Shown one piece after another: positions 23,949-30,806 of a stretch of 37,464 bases of DNA. A model generated the notes under the pieces. That model was not told where the DNA came from, made no database searches, and saw only the letters and a list, made by a program, of their open reading frames with translations. How positions within the stretch are numbered: position 1 is the first letter of the stretch; every line of letters starts with the position of its first letter. Origin of the DNA: Catellatospora coxensis (GTDB taxonomy: Bacteria; Actinomycetota; Actinomycetes; Mycobacteriales; Micromonosporaceae); NCBI RefSeq assembly GCF_016862635.1, contig NZ_BONI01000086.1:1-37464 (forward strand), in the 5' to 3' direction. The translations under genes and the position numbers were made by a program.

Positions 23949-24824
23949 ATGCGGGGACGCCTGACGGCCGGCATGACGCTGGCCGCACTGCTGCTGAACG
24001 TCGCGCTGGCCGGGTGCGGTTCCGGGCTGCCGGCCGGTGCGGACGGGGAGCTGGCCGACGACTGGGTGCCGATGGCGCAGGTCAAGGGGATCGTGCCGGA
24101 GGTGGGGAGCTGCTTCGACAGCCGGCCGGCGCCCTCCGTGAACAGCTTGGTCAAGCCGGTGCCGTGCGGCGAGAAGCACCTCGCGGAGGTCGCCCACGTC
24201 GGCACGTTCACGGGTGACGACGATCCCGGGCCGGAGCAGCTGGCGGCCGCGTACGCGGAGTGCGACACCAAGACCGCGGACTATCTCGGCGGCCCGTGGT
24301 GGCGGTGGCGACTCCAGCTGCACCTGACCATCCCGATGTCGCGGGCGTGGGAGGGCGGGGCGCGCTGGTTCCGCTGCGACCTGGTCGAGGTGAGCTCCGC
24401 CAACTTCGACGAGGCCTGGACGGAGCGCACCGGCAGCCTCAAGGGCGACAAACCGGCGGCGCTGCTCGTCGGCTGCGCCAACGCCGTGTCGAAGAACGAC
24501 CGCATCGACTCGCTGACCGAGGCCCCCTGCTCCAGCGCGCACAACGCCGAGTACATCGGCTTCTTCCGCGCGCCGCGCACGATGCCCTACCCGGAGTCGG
24601 ACCGGCAGTGGTTCGCGCTGTACCGGCAGTGCAGCGAACTGGCCACCGGCTATGTCGGGGTCACCATGTCGCAGTGGTACCGGCTGTCCACCATCGCCTG
24701 GCCGGCCTACCCGGAGGCGTGGGCGGCCGGCGACCGCCGGGTCCGGTGCGTCGTGTACTTCGGCACCAAGAAGGTCAAGAAGACCGTCAAGGGCACCAAG
24801 GGCAAGGGCCTGCCGGGCTTCTGA
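23949..24824 (+). CDS. Lipoprotein with two septum-formation-like Cys modules
   Basis: 291 aa. Lipobox LAGC with lipidation at C23 after a short hydrophobic signal. Two similar halves: the first with GSCFD, VPCGEKHLAEVAHVGTF and later AECDTKTADYLG; the second with VGCAN, APCSSAHNAEYIGFFRAP and RQCSELATGYVG. The P-C-x-x-x-H-x-x-E spacing is that of septum formation (PF13845) domains found in actinobacterial membrane and lipoproteins. A Lys-rich tail (KKVKKTVKGTKGKG) follows. GGGGAGA precedes the ATG. Outer-face lipoprotein; the molecular role is unknown and the septum link is a family name, not demonstrated. Confidence 0.83.
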   Translation: MRGRLTAGMTLAALLLNVALAGCGSGLPAGADGELADDWVPMAQVKGIVPEVGSCFDSRPAPSVNSLVKPVPCGEKHLAEVAHVGTFTGDDDPGPEQLAAAYAECDTKTADYLGGPWWRWRLQLHLTIPMSRAWEGGARWFRCDLVEVSSANFDEAWTERTGSLKGDKPAALLVGCANAVSKNDRIDSLTEAPCSSAHNAEYIGFFRAPRTMPYPESDRQWFALYRQCSELATGYVGVTMSQWYRLSTIAWPAYPEAWAAGDRRVRCVVYFGTKKVKKTVKGTKGKGLPGF

Positions 24825-24840
24825 GGCCGCGGACCGGCCT

Positions 24841-24873
24841 CGGTCGCGGCGACCGGACGGGTCGCCGCGACCG
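24841..24873 (+). terminator. Terminator after the lipoprotein gene
   Basis: Perfect 14-bp stem (24841-24854 with 24860-24873) and a 5-nt loop. Confidence 0.75.
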
Positions 24874-24935
24874 CGGAGCGTGATGTCAGCCACGGTCGGC
24901 GGCGGTCCCGGCCGCGGCCAGGGATGATCGTGGAC

Positions 24936-25577
24936 ATGACTCCGGCGGCAGTGCTCTTCGACATGGACGGGACCCTGTTCGACAGCGAGCCGCTGTGGGA
25001 CATCGCCATCGAGGAGCTGGCCCGCGAGTACGGCGCGGAGGTCTCGGCCGAGGTCCGGCTGAACATGGTCGGCCGCTCCGTCGACGAGTCGATGCTGCTG
25101 TTCCACGAGGGTATCGGCCAGACCTGGCGCGACGCCGCGGTCAGCGCGGCCTGGATCTACGAGCGGGTCGCCGGGTTGTTCGCCACCGACCTGGTGTGGC
25201 GGCCCGGCGCGCGGGAACTGCTGCACGAGGTACGCGCCGCGGGCGTGCCCACGGCCCTGGTGACCTCCACCAACCGGCGGGTCGTCGAGGTGGCCCTCGA
25301 CACGCTCGGCAGGCACAACTTCGACGCCGTGATCTGCGGCGACGAGGTCGCGTTCACCAAGCCGCACCCGGACCCGTACCTGCGCGCGGCGAAGCTGCTG
25401 AACGTCGAGCCCGCCGACTGCCTGGCCGTCGAGGACTCGCCCACCGGCGTGGCCAGCGCCCTGGCCGCCGGCACCCGCGTGATCGGCGTCCCCAACGCGG
25501 TCACCCTCAAGCCGATGACCGGCCTCACCCTCCTCACCACCCTCGCCGGCGTCACCCTCGCCGCCCTCTCGGGTTGA
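24936..25577 (+). CDS. HAD-superfamily hydrolase, beta-phosphoglucomutase-like
   Basis: 213 aa. All four HAD motifs: I LFDMDGTLFDSEP (nucleophile and acid/base Asp), II ALVTSTNRR, III FTKPHPDPYL, IV AVEDSPTGVASAL. The helical cap between I and II (about residues 15-80) fits subclass I phosphatases and phosphoglucomutases. It likely dephosphorylates a small sugar phosphate. ATG 24936 is preferred because AGGGA lies 11-12 nt upstream; ATG 24924 is in frame and would add four residues but has no usable ribosome site. The TGA lies inside the first copy of the 58-bp repeat, so the repeat's insertion or drift sets the C-terminus. Confidence 0.92.
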   Translation: MTPAAVLFDMDGTLFDSEPLWDIAIEELAREYGAEVSAEVRLNMVGRSVDESMLLFHEGIGQTWRDAAVSAAWIYERVAGLFATDLVWRPGARELLHEVRAAGVPTALVTSTNRRVVEVALDTLGRHNFDAVICGDEVAFTKPHPDPYLRAAKLLNVEPADCLAVEDSPTGVASALAAGTRVIGVPNAVTLKPMTGLTLLTTLAGVTLAALSG

Positions 25578-25630
25578 TCATGAACTTATGGCACGGTTCG
25601 ACGGCGTGTCGCTGCCACAACTTCCTGATC
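25573..25630 (+). repeat. 58-bp palindromic element, copy 1
   Basis: Identical at 52 of 58 positions to the reverse complement of 26352-26409. It is itself an imperfect hairpin: GATCATGAACTTATGGCA at one end pairs with TGCCACAACTTCCTGATC at the other (15 of 18). It contains the stop codon of the HAD gene. REP- or MITE-like in form; it may also act as a terminator. Confidence 0.85.
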
Positions 25631-25669
25631 GACTGGCGCGTCCGCGGGTTGTGGTGACAGCCTGCCGGT

Positions 25670-26302
25670 ATGAAGGCGGCGACCGACTGGCATGACTGGC
25701 ATGGGCCGTACGACGATCCGGACTCACCGCTGTCGCGCCGGTTGCGGCTGGTGCAGGAGCACGTGGACAGGTGGCTGGACGAGCGCCCGGAGCCGGTGCT
25801 GACCGTGGTCAGCGCATGCGCGGGCCAGGGGCGTGACCTGCTCGGCGTGCTGGCCCGGCGTTCCGACGCGGCCCGGGTCCGGGCGACGCTGATCGAGTAC
25901 GACCCCCGCAACGCCGCCGCGGCGCGGGCCGAGGCCGACCGCCTCGGCCTGGCCGTCGCGGTCGCCTGCGCCGACGCCGGCCTGACCGAGTCCTATGCCG
26001 ACGCCGTGCCCGCCGACCTGGTGCTGTTCGCGGGGGTGTTCGGCAACATCGGCGACGCCGACGTCCGGCGTACCGTGGCCGCGCTGCCGCGGCTGTGCGC
26101 ACCCGGTGCGACGGTGATCTGGACGCGGACCCGGCGCGCCCCCGACCTGACCCCGTCGATCCGGACCTGGTTCGCCGAGGCGGGCTTCGCCGAGACGGCC
26201 TTCCACGCCCCGGACGACGTGCTGTTCTCGGTCGGCGTACACCGCCTCACCGCGGCACCTCCGCCCCTCGGCCCGCCCAGCCGCCTGTTCCGCTTCGCCT
26301 GA
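25670..26302 (+). CDS. Class I SAM-dependent methyltransferase-like protein
   Basis: 210 aa. The Rossmann motif I region is TVVSACAGQGRDLLGVL, the acidic end of beta-2 is ATLIEYDPRN, motif II-like DLVLFAGVFGNIGD, and a post-motif WTRTRRAPDLTPSIRTWFAEAGF. A short N-terminal stretch (DWHDWHGPYDDPDSPLSRRL) is typical of one actinobacterial family of such proteins. Substrate unknown. The gene sits alone between two inverted copies of a 58-bp element, which is unusual. No clear Shine-Dalgarno or -10 is seen close to the ATG. Confidence 0.85.
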   Translation: MKAATDWHDWHGPYDDPDSPLSRRLRLVQEHVDRWLDERPEPVLTVVSACAGQGRDLLGVLARRSDAARVRATLIEYDPRNAAAARAEADRLGLAVAVACADAGLTESYADAVPADLVLFAGVFGNIGDADVRRTVAALPRLCAPGATVIWTRTRRAPDLTPSIRTWFAEAGFAETAFHAPDDVLFSVGVHRLTAAPPPLGPPSRLFRFA

Positions 26303-26351
26303 GCCCGCGCCGCCAAGCCTTCGCCCGCGCCAGCCGCCGCGCCTTGAGGGT

Positions 26352-26409
26352 GATCATGAAGTTGTGCCCATGACACGCCGTCGAGCCGTGCCATAAGTTC
26401 ATGATCAAC
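26352..26409 (-). repeat. 58-bp palindromic element, copy 2 (inverted relative to copy 1)
   Basis: Reverse-complement partner of 25573-25630 (52/58). Its arms pair better than those of copy 1 (GATCATGAAGTTGTG with CATAAGTTCATGATC). It lies between the convergent methyltransferase and substrate-binding protein genes and could terminate the former. Confidence 0.85.
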
Positions 26410-26420
26410 GGAAAAACGGG

Positions 26421-26447
26421 GCGGCCCGGTCGGGGAGACCGGGCCGC
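26421..26447 (-). terminator. Intrinsic terminator of the substrate-binding protein gene
   Basis: Perfect 11-bp stem (26421-26431 with 26437-26447), 5-nt loop. On the minus strand it is followed by CCCGTTTTTCC, giving a real U tract, rare in this window. Confidence 0.85.
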
Positions 26448-26464
26448 TGGTGGGTGGGGTGGGG

Positions 26465-27469
26465 TCAGTTGGTGGCGAGGCTGCCGTCGGAGGAGAAGAC
26501 CATGCCGAGGGTGGCCTTGCCGGTGGTCAGGGCGGTCTTGGTCTGCGGGCCGCCGGTGTCGGCCTGCTGGAACGAGCCGAACGTGATGCCGTAGGTCTTC
26601 TCCAGGCCGGGCTGGCAGAAGGCGCGCTGCGGGCACTCCGGCGGGCCGGCGAGCACCGACGCCTGGCCGGAGCACTTGGCGGCGAAGTCGGACAGGGTCT
26701 TCAGCTGGTGCTGGTCGGCGAACGCCTTGGTCACCGCGTACGCGTTCTGGTCGGCGGCGGCCGAGGGCGTGCCGACGGTCAGCCCGGCCTTGGTGGCCAG
26801 CTCCTTCAGGGCCGCCACGGTCGCGGTGACGTCACCGCTGGCCTTGGGTGCGGCGTCCTTGCCGTTCTGCTTCTGGTTGAGGAACTCGGTGAGGGTCGCC
26901 GCGTACTCCGGGAACACCGTCAGCTCGCCCTTCTCCAGGGCCGCCTCGTACAGCTCGCGGTTGCCGGAGACCTGCACGGTGGCCTGGAAGCCCGCCGCGT
27001 TCAGGGCGATCTTGTACAGCTCGGCGAGGGTCTTGCTCTCCGGGAAGTTCGCCGCGCCGACCACGACCGGGCCGGACCCGCCGGACAGGCCGGTGGCCAG
27101 CCCCGCCTGCGCCGCGAACTCCTGCGCCGCGACCTCGGAGGTCTTGCGCTCGACCTCGACGGCCTTGTTCAGCGCGATCAGCTTCGGGGTGTCCAGTGCG
27201 GCGCCGACCTTGTCGACGGCCGCCAGCAGCGCCGGGGTGGACCGCTTGGCGTTGGCGACCGCGATGACGTTGTCGGCGTTCTGCAGGTGCTTGTCGTCGG
27301 CCAGGACCACCAGCTGGTCGCCGGCCACCGGCGCGCAGCCGGCGCCCGAGGCGGTCGCGGGGGCCTCGGTGCCCGAGGAGCCCGCCTGCCCGCAGCCGGT
27401 CAGCGCGAACGCCGCCGCGGCGACACCGGCCAGCAGGAGGACGGACGCCCTCCGGGTGTGCGTTGCCAT
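26465..27469 (-). CDS. Osmoprotectant ABC transporter substrate-binding lipoprotein (OpuCC/ProX-like)
   Basis: 334 aa. Lipobox LTGC with C26. The solute-binding fold is OpuAC-type, with VVVGAANFPESKTLAELYKIAL and GELTVFPEYAATLTEFLNQ as clear family blocks, and an N-terminal segment (about 45-130) that looks like half of a second binding-protein domain (DQLVVLADDKHLQNADNVIAV), an arrangement common in actinobacterial members. Binds betaine, choline or similar compatible solutes outside the membrane and delivers them to the two permeases and the ATPase encoded 0.7-3 kb away. GAAGG lies before the ATG at 27469; a frame extension to 27508 is not hydrophobic. It is separated from the permease genes by a small HAD gene on the other strand. 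Confidence 0.92.
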   Translation of the reverse strand: MATHTRRASVLLLAGVAAAAFALTGCGQAGSSGTEAPATASGAGCAPVAGDQLVVLADDKHLQNADNVIAVANAKRSTPALLAAVDKVGAALDTPKLIALNKAVEVERKTSEVAAQEFAAQAGLATGLSGGSGPVVVGAANFPESKTLAELYKIALNAAGFQATVQVSGNRELYEAALEKGELTVFPEYAATLTEFLNQKQNGKDAAPKASGDVTATVAALKELATKAGLTVGTPSAAADQNAYAVTKAFADQHQLKTLSDFAAKCSGQASVLAGPPECPQRAFCQPGLEKTYGITFGSFQQADTGGPQTKTALTTGKATLGMVFSSDGSLATN

Positions 27470-27547
27470 ATTCAGCCTTCCGTCGTCTGCACTGCGAATG
27501 ATGTGCAAAGGTCTTTCTTACTCCGTACCTGAGACATCCTTGCGATG

Positions 27548-27597
27548 AATTCGTGAACCGTGCTCGGCCTACCCGGGTCCGACAATTCGCAAACCGT
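27548..27597. repeat. Direct repeat in the opuCC/HAD divergent spacer
   Basis: AATTCGTGAACCGT (27548-27561) and AATTCGCAAACCGT (27584-27597) match at 12 of 14 positions, 36 bp apart, upstream of the binding-protein gene (-) and the HAD gene (+). Possible regulator half-sites, for example for osmotic control. Confidence 0.4.
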
Positions 27598-27669
27598 TCA
27601 CATACGCAGGTCAGCCGTGCTTCGTGACAGGCGCGGCGTGATCGATGTCATGCCGGGTCGGCGCGGGCC

Positions 27670-27681
27670 TACGCTGGTCGG
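27670..27681 (+). promoter_or_regulatory. Probable -10 box of a leaderless HAD gene
   Basis: TACGCT (27670-27675), 6 nt before the ATG, no Shine-Dalgarno. Confidence 0.45.
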
Positions 27682-28086
27682 ATGCGTACGACGCTGCTGC
27701 TCGACGTGGACGGGGTGCTCCTGGTGCCCGCGGGCAGCCTGCGGCCCAACGAGGAGCTGCTGGCCGTGCTGCCCCGGCTCGCCGTCGACGGTGTCTACCT
27801 GGTCACCAACCAGCATCCGCGGCGCGCGGCCGTGATCCGCGAGCTGCTGGGCGGGCGGCCGGGCATCAGCGGGGTGCTGGTGTCGTACGAGATAGGTTTT
27901 CTGAAGCCGGAGCCCGCCTTCTTCGCGCGGGCGCTGGAGGAGATCGGGCGCACGCCGCAGGAGTGCCTGTTCGTCGACGACAAGACGGAGTACGTCGAAG
28001 GCGGCACGGCCGCCGGCATCGACAGCGTGCTGTTCCGCGACGACGCGCAGCTGTTCGACGTGCTGCGCGAGCGCGGCCTGCTCTGA
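27682..28086 (+). CDS. Small capless HAD hydrolase
   Basis: 134 aa. HAD motifs: LLLDVDGVLL (I), YLVTNQHPRR (II), GFLKPEPAFFARAL (III) and CLFVDDKTEYVEGGTAAG (IV). It is too short for a real cap domain, so like other small HADs it may act on a larger or exposed phosphorylated substrate. Lies within the osmoprotectant cluster but on the opposite strand, between the binding protein and the permeases; no functional tie is evident. Confidence 0.9.
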   Translation: MRTTLLLDVDGVLLVPAGSLRPNEELLAVLPRLAVDGVYLVTNQHPRRAAVIRELLGGRPGISGVLVSYEIGFLKPEPAFFARALEEIGRTPQECLFVDDKTEYVEGGTAAGIDSVLFRDDAQLFDVLRERGLL

Positions 28087-28092
28087 CCGCCC

Positions 28093-28141
28093 CGCTCAGG
28101 CTGCGCCGCTCAGGCCGCGCCGGTCAGGCTGTGCCGTCAGG
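28093..28141. repeat. 14-bp tandem repeat, about 3.5 units
   Basis: Units CGCTCAGGCTGCGC (28093-28106), CGCTCAGGCCGCGC (28107-28120), CGGTCAGGCTGTGC (28121-28134) and a partial (28135-28141). It fills the gap between the convergent HAD and permease genes and contains the permease stop codon. Confidence 0.65.
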
Positions 28142-28862
28142 AACGGGCGGGCAGCGCGTCGGCGGCCGAGGCCGGCGGGCGGTGCCTGACCCGGCGCAGC
28201 GACTTGGGCAGCAGCGCCTTCTCGGCCAGGGCGAGCAGGCCCTCCACGGTCAGGCAGAGCAGCGCCACCAGCAGGCCCCCGGCCAGCACCTGACCGCCGC
28301 CCGCGGCCAGGCCCAGCCCGAAGCCCCGGCTGATGATCATGCCGAGCCCGCCGCCGTTGACGTACGCCGCCAGGGTCGCCGTCGCCAGCACCTGCACCGC
28401 CGCCACCCGGAACCCGTTGGCCAGGTACGGCACCGCCAGCGGCAGCTCGACCTTGCGCAGCAGCTGCCAGCCCGACAGGCCCATGCCCCGGCCCGCGTCG
28501 CGCACCTCCGGATCGACCTCGCGCAGGCCCAGGTAGGCGTTGGCCAGCAGCGGCGGGATCGCGAACAGCGACAGCGCCAGGATGATCGCGGGCGGTCCGA
28601 AGCCGATCACGGTGAGCGGGAAGATGGTGAGCAGGGCGATCGTCGGCACGGCGCGGCTGAGGTTGGTCACCGTCACCACCGCGGGACCGCCCCGGCCGAC
28701 GTGCCCCATCCACACGCCCAGCGGCCAGGCCACCGCGCAGCCCAGCGCCACCGCCGCCGCGGAGATCCACAGGTGCTCCACCGTCCGGGAGATGATCCCG
28801 TCGGGATTGGTCCAGTTCAGCGGATCGTTGAGCCAGAGGATCGCGTCCTGGATGACACTCAT
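28137..28862 (-). CDS. Osmoprotectant ABC transporter permease, second subunit (OpuCD-like)
   Basis: 241 aa, about five or six membrane segments. The EAA-type loop is visible as EVDPEVRDAGRGMGLSGWQLLRKVELPLAVPY. It follows the first permease gene with a nine-residue minicistron in between; its ATG overlaps the minicistron stop (ATGA), so its translation is coupled to the first permease. With the first permease it forms the transport channel. The C-terminal tail RRVRHRPPASAADALPARS is extra and basic/disordered. Confidence 0.92.
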   Translation of the reverse strand: MSVIQDAILWLNDPLNWTNPDGIISRTVEHLWISAAAVALGCAVAWPLGVWMGHVGRGGPAVVTVTNLSRAVPTIALLTIFPLTVIGFGPPAIILALSLFAIPPLLANAYLGLREVDPEVRDAGRGMGLSGWQLLRKVELPLAVPYLANGFRVAAVQVLATATLAAYVNGGGLGMIISRGFGLGLAAGGGQVLAGGLLVALLCLTVEGLLALAEKALLPKSLRRVRHRPPASAADALPARS

Positions 28863-28888
28863 GCCTTCTCCTCGCTGCGCTCGCTCAT
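28859..28888 (-). CDS. Nine-residue minicistron MSERSEEKA between the two permease genes
   Basis: ATG at 28888 overlaps the TGA of the first permease (ATGA), and its own TGA (28859-28861) overlaps the second permease ATG (ATGA). The sequence GAGCGCAGCGAGGAGAAGGC also offers the Shine-Dalgarno for the second permease. Closely related to the element before ABC-F, where the peptide ends DERSEEQA. It may be translated, or the whole piece may simply be a repeat that carries an initiation site. Confidence 0.4.
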   Translation of the reverse strand: MSERSEEKA

Positions 28889-29598
28889 GCGGCCCTCCGG
28901 CGGGTCCAGGGCATGATGACCCGGCCGACGGCGAGCAGGACCAGGTCGAGGACCAGGGCCAGCGCCACGCAGAGCAGCGTCGCGGTCATGATCTGCGGGC
29001 GGTAGAAGTTGCTGTTGAAGCCGCCGATGATCAGCTCGCCGAGGCCGCCCCAGCCGGCCATCTCGCCGACCGTGACCAGCGCCACCGTGGAGACCGTGGC
29101 GATGCGCAGGCCGGTCATGATGCCGGGCAGCGCCAGCGGCAGCTCGATGCGCCACAGCATGGCACGCTTGCCGTAGCCCATGCCGCGGGCGCTGTCGAGC
29201 ACGTCGGCGGGCACCTGCCGCAGCGCGGTCAGGGTGTTGCGCACGATGGTGAGCAGCGCGTACATCGTCAGTCCGATCAGCACCGTGGTCGGCGCGACGA
29301 TGCCGGTGAACGGCGCGAGGAACGCGAACAGCGCCAGCGAGGGAATGGTGTACAGCACACCGGTGAAGCCCAGGATCGGCCCGGCCAGCGAACCGACGCG
29401 GTATGCCAGGATCGCCAGCGGGATCGCGATCACCGTCGCCAGCACCACAGCGACTATGGTCAGGTAGAGGTGTTCGCGCAGCGCGGCGAGCAGGGTGTCG
29501 GCGTTCTGGCTGACGTAGCTCCAGGAGAACCAGGGGTTGCGCGGATCGTCGCCCGGTGCGCCCCAGCCGAGCACGGCGTCGTTGACCTTGGAGGGCAT
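28885..29598 (-). CDS. Osmoprotectant ABC transporter permease, first subunit (OpuCB-like)
   Basis: 237 aa with about six membrane segments and the EAA-type loop VPADVLDSARGMGYGKRAMLWRIELPLALPG, followed by GEMAGWGGLGELIIGGF as in OpuCB/ProW relatives. Its ATG (29598) is only 2 nt from the GTG of the divergent ATPase gene (29601), so the promoters for both must lie inside the opposite coding region or downstream starts are used. Coupled downstream through the MSERSEEKA minicistron to the second permease. Confidence 0.92.
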   Translation of the reverse strand: MPSKVNDAVLGWGAPGDDPRNPWFSWSYVSQNADTLLAALREHLYLTIVAVVLATVIAIPLAILAYRVGSLAGPILGFTGVLYTIPSLALFAFLAPFTGIVAPTTVLIGLTMYALLTIVRNTLTALRQVPADVLDSARGMGYGKRAMLWRIELPLALPGIMTGLRIATVSTVALVTVGEMAGWGGLGELIIGGFNSNFYRPQIMTATLLCVALALVLDLVLLAVGRVIMPWTRRRAA

Positions 29599-29600
29599 AG

Positions 29601-30575
29601 GTGAACCGTACCGCTGCGGTGTCGATCAGGCTGGAGGGCGTACGCAAGCAGTACGACGACGGCACGGTCGCGGTGCGCGAGCTGAGCCTGGAGCTGGCCG
29701 CCGGGGAGCTGAGCGTGCTGGTCGGGCCGTCGGGATGCGGCAAGTCCACGATCCTGCGCATGGTCAACCGGCTCATCGAGCCGTCAGCCGGGCGGATGTG
29801 GCTGGGCGCGGACGAGATCACCGCGGTGGACCCGATCGCGCTGCGCCGGCGCATCGGATACGTCATCCAGAACGTGGGCCTGTTCCCGCACCAGACCGTG
29901 CGCGACAACGTCGGCACGGTGCCCCGGCTGCTCGGCTGGCCCAAGGCGCAGGTCGCCGAGCGCACCGCGGAGCTGCTCGACCTGGTCGGCCTGGACCCTG
30001 CCCGCTACGCGAACCGGTACCCGCACGAGCTGTCGGGCGGGCAGCGCCAGCGCGTCGGCGTGGCCCGCGCGCTGGCCGCCGACCCGGTGGTGCTGCTGAT
30101 GGACGAGCCGTTCTCGGCCGTCGACCCGATCGTGCGCGGGCGGCTGCAGGACGAGTTCCTGCGGCTGCAGCAGGCGGTCCGCAAGACCATCGTGTTCGTG
30201 ACCCACGACGTGGACGAGGCCGTACGCCTCGGTGACCGGATCGCGGTGCTGTCCGAGGGTGGCAAGCTGGAGCAGTTCGCGCCTCCGGCCGAGCTGCTGG
30301 CCAAGCCCGCGAACACGTTCGTGGCCGAGTTCGTCGGCGCGGACCGCGGCATCAAGCTGCTCGCGGTGACCCCGATCCCGCGCGAGGGCCTGCGCCCGCT
30401 GCCGGACGGCGACCACGACGGTCGACAGGCCCCGTCGGTGCCGGTCGACGGCACCCTGCGCGATGCGCTCGCCGCGCTCCTGGAGGGAGACACCGGCTGG
30501 GTCGTGGTCCGCGACGGCCTCGACGCCCTCGGCATCCTGACCCCCGAGGACGTCTACGCCGTCCTGCGCCGCTGA
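29601..30575 (+). CDS. Osmoprotectant ABC transporter ATP-binding protein (OpuCA/ProV-like)
   Basis: 324 aa. Walker A GPSGCGKST (42-50), Q-loop VIQNVGLFPH, signature LSGGQRQRVGVARAL, Walker B VVLLMDEPF, H-loop VFVTHDVDEA. The C-terminal part (DGTLRDALAALLEGDTGWVVV through TPEDVYAVLRR) is a single degenerate CBS-like segment where OpuCA/ProV normally has tandem CBS domains that sense ionic strength. It would energise uptake of betaine-like solutes through the two divergent permeases. GTG start with only 2 nt to the permease start; GTG 29619 is an alternative start. Confidence 0.93.
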   Translation: MNRTAAVSIRLEGVRKQYDDGTVAVRELSLELAAGELSVLVGPSGCGKSTILRMVNRLIEPSAGRMWLGADEITAVDPIALRRRIGYVIQNVGLFPHQTVRDNVGTVPRLLGWPKAQVAERTAELLDLVGLDPARYANRYPHELSGGQRQRVGVARALAADPVVLLMDEPFSAVDPIVRGRLQDEFLRLQQAVRKTIVFVTHDVDEAVRLGDRIAVLSEGGKLEQFAPPAELLAKPANTFVAEFVGADRGIKLLAVTPIPREGLRPLPDGDHDGRQAPSVPVDGTLRDALAALLEGDTGWVVVRDGLDALGILTPEDVYAVLRR

Positions 30576-30614
30576 CCTGCGCCGTCCCGGCGTCCACCCT
30601 GGCCGTCGGCCGGG

Positions 30615-30701
30615 GGTTCGCGCCGTCCATGCGGCGCGTCGCCGGTTCGCGCCGTCCATGCGGCGCGTCGCCGGTTCGTGCCGTCCGTGCGGCGCGTCGC
30701 G
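30615..30701. repeat. 29-bp tandem repeat, three units
   Basis: Units 30615-30643 and 30644-30672 are identical; 30673-30701 differs at three positions. Each unit contains a GCGCCG/CGGCGC-type inverted core. Non-coding, downstream of the ATPase gene; the 29-bp length does not keep a reading frame. No spacers separate the units, so not a CRISPR. Confidence 0.85.
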
Positions 30702-30731
30702 GTCCGGGCCGCAGGGCGGCCGGGTCGTCAA

Positions 30732-30806
30732 GATCGTCGAACTTGCCTGGCACCTGTGGGAAAGCGGGCTCAAGATACGCACAGGTGCCTGGCAAGTCGA
30801 GCGATC
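30732..30806. terminator. 27-bp imperfect inverted repeat between convergent genes
   Basis: Arms 30732-30758 and 30780-30806 pair at 22 of 27 positions, loop 21 nt. The inner 10 bp (GGCACCTGTG with CACAGGTGCC) are perfect. It ends inside the monooxygenase stop codon. Likely bidirectional terminator, or a REP-like element. Confidence 0.65.

Noticed and set aside
23790-25367. N-terminal extension of the WGR gene frame to 25367
   Set aside because: Antisense to the lipoprotein and HAD genes; the WGR domain begins cleanly at the ATG at 23789.
30615-30701. CRISPR array
   Set aside because: Three 29-bp units are directly abutting with no spacers, and no cas gene is present.
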